Positions 6,414-9,683 of a stretch of DNA of 9,683 bases are shown here, piece by piece (the stretch's first letter is position 1; each line of letters opens with the position of its first letter). Source of the stretch: CAZTVF01 sp964616985 (GTDB lineage Bacteria; Planctomycetota; Phycisphaerae; SM23-33); NCBI GenBank assembly GCA_964616985.1, contig CAZTVF010000163.1:1-9683 (forward strand), written 5' to 3'. Under the pieces are notes generated by a model. That model was not told where the DNA came from. It saw only the letters and a list, made by a program, of their open reading frames with translations, and ran no database searches. The position numbers were made by a program, and so were the translations under genes.

Positions 6414-6462
6414 TCAGACGACAAGTGAACCGCTACCCGATGCGTGATCGATGGCGGCTGCG

Positions 6463-7566
6463 CTACAGGATCTCCAGCGCGTTGCGGTCACCGAGCTTGG
6501 GGAAGCTCGTCGCCGGAAGCGTCTGGTACCAGTAGGCGACGGAGCAGATGTCGTGCGTGCCGGGTAGGAAGCGTCCTTCGCTCCGCCAGCCCAACGCTTG
6601 GATCGTAACGCGCAGGTCCTTCTCGAAGCGGATCGGGTCCATCACGTGCCAGCGGTACATGGCGTGGCGGTGCACCGCCGAGTACGTGCCGTCGGGCTTG
6701 ATCACCTGGTGCATGCCCAGGAACGGCGTGGTGTAGGTGGTGTACTGCCCGTTGACGTCCCAGTTGTATGCGCCGCCGAAGTAGTCCTCCGTGCCGGTGC
6801 CGCAGATCGTCGGGTGCTCGCCGTCCCCATCCATGTAAAACTTGATCTCGCCCTCGCCCCACCAGTTGTTGTTCGTGATGCCCCAGCCCATGGACGTGCC
6901 CACGTAGTGGCCGCGGCCTTTGATGCCGTCGACGATGGTGTAGACCTGCCCGTACGGCAGCGGGTTGGTGCGGCGAAACTGGGCGTGGAAATACGCGGCG
7001 TCGTCCGGAACATCCGTGAGCGTGTAGTTGATCTGGTAGTAGCAGGAGGCCCCGTCCTTGGGCCGGCGGTTTTCCAGTGTGATGCGGCAGTGCTTGCGGA
7101 ATGGCATCTCCCAGAAGCAGTTCAGGGCGCGGTTTGGGTTCACCGAGACCGGCAGCGAGTTCACCGGGGCGAACACGCCGCTGCAGGGGGCGTGCGGGTT
7201 CTGCTGCATCCACGGGCTGGCGAAGAAATCCGGCAGCGGGCACTCCACCGACGGCTGCTCCTGGCCGTCCCAGTAGATGCGGAGGATGAGGTCGCGCGTC
7301 ACGATCGACCCGCCCAGCCACATGCTCTGGATGCAGCCCGGGCCGGCGATATCGGCCAGCAACTGCGTCTTGCCCGCCTCGATGACGACACTGGGCCTGC
7401 ATTTCCAGCCGGCGCCCAGTTCGCGGGCCGGCGTGCCCTCGGCTGGCGCCATGGCGCCCTTGCCCTTCTCGCCGGTGGGGTTCTCGGCGGAGATCGACTG
7501 CGTCACCGCCTTCGACAGCCGCCATAAGTTGCCTAGGTGCATGCCCAGTCCGTCAAACGATTCCAT
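6463..7566 (-). CDS. GH172 (DUF2961) family glycoside hydrolase-like protein
   Basis: Family GH172 contains difructose-dianhydride-I synthase/hydrolase and bacterial arabinofuranan-degrading enzymes, acting on furanosyl linkages. The 367-residue protein has the family's double jelly-roll landmarks: the substrate-side segment GPGCIQSMWL (75-84), NCFWEMPFRKHCRITLEN (149-166), GWGITNNNWWGEGEIKFYMDGD (227-248) and HPTICGTGTEDYFGGAYNW (251-269). E238 or E240 and E260 most likely match the two catalytic glutamates described for the bifidobacterial family member (Glu270 and Glu291), so activity is expected. There is no signal peptide, so the protein should be cytosolic and act on imported or intracellular sugars. 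ATG 7566 is supported by AAAGGA six bases upstream. It lies 155 bases downstream of murA on the same strand, but palindromes between them make co-transcription uncertain. No transporter or sugar gene is adjacent, so the substrate is unknown. Confidence 0.88.
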   Translation of the reverse strand: MESFDGLGMHLGNLWRLSKAVTQSISAENPTGEKGKGAMAPAEGTPARELGAGWKCRPSVVIEAGKTQLLADIAGPGCIQSMWLGGSIVTRDLILRIYWDGQEQPSVECPLPDFFASPWMQQNPHAPCSGVFAPVNSLPVSVNPNRALNCFWEMPFRKHCRITLENRRPKDGASCYYQINYTLTDVPDDAAYFHAQFRRTNPLPYGQVYTIVDGIKGRGHYVGTSMGWGITNNNWWGEGEIKFYMDGDGEHPTICGTGTEDYFGGAYNWDVNGQYTTYTTPFLGMHQVIKPDGTYSAVHRHAMYRWHVMDPIRFEKDLRVTIQALGWRSEGRFLPGTHDICSVAYWYQTLPATSFPKLGDRNALEIL

Positions 7567-7651
7567 TGTGTTTCCTTTCGATGGGGTAGGTGCGGCATTT
7601 CAGCTGCCTTGCCGAAGTTCACCTGCCGGAGGCGAGCGTATCCGCGCCGGC

Positions 7652-7697
7652 GTGCCGAAGGTATGCCGGCGCATCGCTACGCGATGCTTCGGCATGG
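7652..7697. repeat. Long imperfect palindrome between murA and the GH172 gene
   Basis: ATGCCG (7663-7668) pairs with CGGCAT (7690-7695) and GCATCGC (7671-7677) with GCGATGC (7681-7687) around a TAC triloop, with a 2x2 internal bulge containing one possible G-T pair. GTGCCGAAG (7652-7660) to its left can instead pair with CTTCGGCA-type sequence on the right, so two folds compete. GCCGAAG also recurs at 7611-7617. It lies just after the murA stop codon, so it could act as a 3' hairpin of the murA message or be a REP-like element. The rest of the 155-base gap holds only the ribosome binding site of the GH172 gene. Confidence 0.5.
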
Positions 7698-7721
7698 CAC
7701 CCAGCCATCCAGCCGAGTTCT

Positions 7722-9092
7722 CTACGGCCTGGCGGGGATGCTCACGGGCGCGTCGGCGGCGTAGCGGGTGGTGCAGCGTTGGATGTTGGCGCCGAGCTTG
7801 CGCAGGCAGCCGTCGATGTCCTCGTAGCCGCGGTCGAGGTGCGAGACGCCCGAAAGCACCGAGCGCCCCTTGGCCAGCACGGCCGCGATGAGGTAGGTGA
7901 AGCCCGCCCGCAGGTCGGGCACGGTCATGTGTTGGCCGTGCAGGATCGCCGGGCCCTTGATGACGCAGCTGTGCTTGTAGTTGCTGGCGGCGAAGCGGCA
8001 CGGCAGGCGGCCCAGGCAGGTATCGTACAGGGCCACATCGGCGCCCATCTTCTGCAGTTCCTTGATGTAGCCGAAACGATCCTCGAACACCGTCTCATGC
8101 ACCACCGACATGCCCGTCGCCTGCGTCAGCAGGATCACGAACGGCGGCTGCCAGTCGGTCATGAAGCCCGGGTGGACGTTCGTCTCCAGCGTGATCGCCT
8201 TCAGCGGGCCGTTGCGGTAGAAGCGGATGCCCTCGGGCGTCACGTCGAACTTGCCGCCGATGCGGCGCAGCGCGTTCAGGAAGATCGTCATGTCGGCCTG
8301 GCGGGCGTTCTGCACGAAGACATCGCCGCCGGTGGCGATCGCGGCAGCGCCCAGCGAGGCGGCCACGATCCGGTCGGGCATGATCTCATGGGCCGTGCCC
8401 GAGAGCGACTCGACGCCCTCGACGATGACCGTGCGGTCGACGTCGTATTCGATGATCGCGCCCATCTTCTGCAGGAACATGACCAGGTCCATCACCTCGG
8501 GCTCGATGGCGGCGTTGCGGATGCAGGTGCGGCCCTCGGCCAGCACGGCCGCGATCAGCAGGTTCTCGGTGGTGGTGACGCTGGGGTACGGCAGTTCGAT
8601 CTCGCAGCCGCGGAGGCGGTCGGCCACCACGTGATACGCGTGGTAGCGCGTCTCGACCTGGGCGCCCATCTTGCGGTAGCCCTCGAGGTGGAAGTCGACG
8701 GGGCGTTTTCCGATGCGGTCGCCGCCGGCGACGACGGGGATGATGGCCTTGCCCAGGCGGTGCAGCATGGGCCCCAGCAGCATGATGGCCAGGCGGTTGG
8801 CGCCCGCATGGGCCGCGGGGACCTCGCAGCTCTTGATCTCGGGCGTCTGGGCGCACAGGACGTGCGGGGCCTGCTGGGTGAACTTCGCCCCCATGGCCTC
8901 GCAGATCGCCTGCGTCAGCCGGCTGTCGCCGATGTTGGGGACGTTGGAGAAGGTGCACGCCTCCTTGGTAAGCATGGAGGCGACCATCAGCTTGGTGACA
9001 ACATTCTTGGCCCCGCTGACGGCCGTCGTGCCGCACAGGGGCGCCCCGCCCTCGATTATCAGTTCGTCCATCGTGTCGATGCCTGTGATCAT
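7722..9092 (-). CDS. murA: UDP-N-acetylglucosamine 1-carboxyvinyltransferase, Asp-active-site variant
   Basis: Transfers enolpyruvate from PEP to UDP-GlcNAc, the first committed step of peptidoglycan synthesis, in the cytosol. The 456-residue protein has the inside-out alpha/beta barrel layout of EPSP-synthase relatives. Numbering from ATG 9092, SGAKN (26-30) holds the conserved Lys-Asn pair, NRLAIMLLGP (99-108) the conserved Arg, GGDRIGKRPVDFH (123-135) the active-site loop, TDWQPPF (312-318) the catalytic Asp, and VPDLRAG (391-397) the C-terminal Arg. In the loop, the residue that is Cys115 in E. coli (GGCxIG) is Asp125, encoded by GAC at 8720-8718. Asp here is known from Mycobacterium and Chlamydia; those enzymes are active and resist fosfomycin. 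I chose ATG 9092 because GGAGGTG lies four bases upstream; a TTG at 9110 and an ATG at 9071 are also in frame but lack such a site. It is the only MurA visible here; a paralogue elsewhere cannot be excluded. Confidence 0.95.
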   Translation of the reverse strand: MITGIDTMDELIIEGGAPLCGTTAVSGAKNVVTKLMVASMLTKEACTFSNVPNIGDSRLTQAICEAMGAKFTQQAPHVLCAQTPEIKSCEVPAAHAGANRLAIMLLGPMLHRLGKAIIPVVAGGDRIGKRPVDFHLEGYRKMGAQVETRYHAYHVVADRLRGCEIELPYPSVTTTENLLIAAVLAEGRTCIRNAAIEPEVMDLVMFLQKMGAIIEYDVDRTVIVEGVESLSGTAHEIMPDRIVAASLGAAAIATGGDVFVQNARQADMTIFLNALRRIGGKFDVTPEGIRFYRNGPLKAITLETNVHPGFMTDWQPPFVILLTQATGMSVVHETVFEDRFGYIKELQKMGADVALYDTCLGRLPCRFAASNYKHSCVIKGPAILHGQHMTVPDLRAGFTYLIAAVLAKGRSVLSGVSHLDRGYEDIDGCLRKLGANIQRCTTRYAADAPVSIPARP

Positions 9093-9203
9093 CTTGCACC
9101 TCCGTGGCAAACGATCCGCGCCCGCAGGCGCGACTGGAGTTTTCAGGCCGCGGGGCGATGCCGTCCTGGCGCACCCGCTATGGCCGAACTCATTTCGATA
9201 GTT

Positions 9204-9233
9204 AAACTACCTTCGCGCCGGCCGGGTTGTCAA
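9204..9233 (-). promoter_or_regulatory. Candidate promoter for murA
   Basis: On the minus strand TTGACA (9233-9228) is followed after 18 bases by TAGTTT (9209-9204), a 3/6 match to the -10 consensus. Transcription from about 9197 would leave a leader of about 105 bases before ATG 9092. The -35 is perfect and the region is less GC-rich than its surroundings, but the -10 is weak. Confidence 0.35.
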
Positions 9234-9281
9234 ACACCTTCAAACCGTTTTCCGCCCGGCAGATGGAGAATTCTGTTGGCC

Positions 9282-9300
9282 TTGGCGCCGGCCGCGCCAA
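9282..9300. repeat. Short palindrome in the murA/rubrerythrin divergent gap
   Basis: TTGGCGC (9282-9288) and GCGCCAA (9294-9300) form a perfect 7-bp inverted repeat with a 5-base centre, about 85 bases before the ATG at 9384. Its size and place suit an operator for the divergent ferritin-like gene, or simply a hairpin. The rest of the 291-base gap (9093-9383) shows no other gene. Confidence 0.3.
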
Positions 9301-9383
9301 TAATGAAGCGAAGGGACACCTTTCTCATCGAGCCGCACGCGACGAAAACTTTGGTCTTTCTTCCTCGCAGAAGGAAATAAATC

Positions 9384-9683
9384 ATGGCCCTGCATCTGAC
9401 GCTCCGCGAAGTGTATGAAATGGCGGAACAGGTGGAAAGACGCGGCCTGCGTTTCTACCACCTCGCAGCGGCCGCCACCCATGACGAAGCCACCCGCAAG
9501 CTGTTCCTGTCGCTGGCGGGAATGGAGAGCGATCACGAGCAGGTCTTCTCGGCCATCAAGAGCGGCTTGCTCGCCCTGCCACCCGAAGCCCCCATGGAAA
9601 AAGGCGTCGGAGAGCAGCTGGCGATGATCACTAGTGTCCGGTTAACTTTTGGGCATAACGCATCAAGTGCCTATTTTACAGGG
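9384..9683 (+). CDS. Rubrerythrin/ferritin-like diiron protein, N-terminal part; probably interrupted
   Basis: The frame from ATG 9384 stays open to the window edge (100 codons). AAGGA (9371-9375) eight bases upstream supports the start. The first 80 or so residues look like a rubrerythrin-type bundle: VYEMAEQVERRGLRFYHLAAAA (10-31) gives a helix with the likely ligand E18, and GMESDHEQVF (46-55) gives E48-x2-H51, the ExxH diiron motif. Such proteins act in peroxide reduction or iron handling in the cytosol. A complete single-domain member has about 150 residues, with a second helix pair carrying two more ligands, which is not present here. From about residue 82 (base 9627 on) the sequence loses helical character and becomes AT-rich, with no family resemblance, so the gene is probably broken by an insertion and is a pseudogene at this locus. 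If instead 9631 onward is native, the tail is unusual. Confidence 0.7.
   Translation, partial: MALHLTLREVYEMAEQVERRGLRFYHLAAAATHDEATRKLFLSLAGMESDHEQVFSAIKSGLLALPPEAPMEKGVGEQLAMITSVRLTFGHNASSAYFTG
9631..9683. mobile_element. Probable left end of an insertion sequence (partial, cut by window edge)
   Basis: From about 9631 base composition drops from well over 60% GC to about 44% within a single stretch, inside the reading frame of the ferritin-like gene, and the protein similarity ends at the same place. The sequence begins CTAGTGTCCGGTTAAC, which looks like a transposon terminal repeat, but I cannot name the family. No transposase is visible because the window ends 53 bases later. The window edge could also be a contig end caused by a multi-copy repeat. 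Confidence 0.4.

Noticed and set aside
6598..7527. A 309-codon plus-strand open frame.
   Set aside because: It is antisense to the GH172 gene, with Val/Ala/Arg-rich composition typical of a shadow frame.
7590..9380. A 596-codon plus-strand open frame.
   Set aside because: It is antisense to murA, whose sequence is unmistakable, and its translation is low-complexity with no recognisable domain.
1..9683. CRISPR arrays, tRNA or rRNA genes, toxin-antitoxin or defence genes.
   Set aside because: I saw no regularly spaced direct repeats, no cloverleaf or rRNA signature sequences, and no protein resembling known defence or toxin families.

Overview
The window is a high-GC bacterial chromosomal segment with eight recognisable genes. 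It has no phage genes, CRISPR array, tRNA or rRNA. The gene set suggests the Planctomycetota or a neighbouring PVC-type lineage: a fold-III ornithine decarboxylase with a bacterial homospermidine synthase, a GH172/DUF2961 protein, a MurA with Asp in place of the catalytic Cys, and GC-rich palindromes in the gaps. This assignment is an inference from gene content; no marker gene proves it.

Layout. Positions 1-519 (+) hold the C-terminal part of an ornithine decarboxylase cut by the window edge. Three minus-strand genes follow. Reading from 3973 down to 638 they are a lipoprotein alpha/beta-hydrolase, a cobalamin-binding-type radical SAM enzyme resembling the hopanoid C-3 methylase (HpnR) group, and an endonuclease III-like glycosylase/lyase. 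Next, on the plus strand, is homospermidine synthase (4274-5731), closed by a textbook UUCG-loop intrinsic terminator, and then a DUF2383 ferritin-like protein (5864-6331). Back on the minus strand are murA (9092-7722) and, downstream of it, a GH172 protein (7566-6463). A second ferritin-like protein of rubrerythrin type starts at 9384 (+). Its reading frame passes into AT-richer sequence near 9631 that looks like the end of an inserted element, and the window ends inside it.

How the genes fit together. The decarboxylase makes putrescine and homospermidine synthase condenses two putrescines into sym-homospermidine, so the two ends of the left half form a polyamine pathway. It is split by about 3.7 kb of opposite-strand genes. 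The radical SAM enzyme between them has no clear partner; a link to polyamines is possible but unproven. MurA performs the first committed step of peptidoglycan synthesis, and its Asp variant predicts intrinsic fosfomycin insensitivity. The two ferritin-like proteins suggest iron or oxidative-stress functions.

Between the genes there are repeated GC-rich hairpins. Two gaps (523-589 and 6351-6413) carry the same pair of modules and a third (1389-1410) carries one of them. This points to a dispersed intergenic palindromic repeat family. I see no defence system or obvious new multi-gene system. The best candidates for a closer look are the MurA substitution, the radical SAM gene inside the polyamine locus, the intergenic repeat family, and the probable insertion at the right edge.
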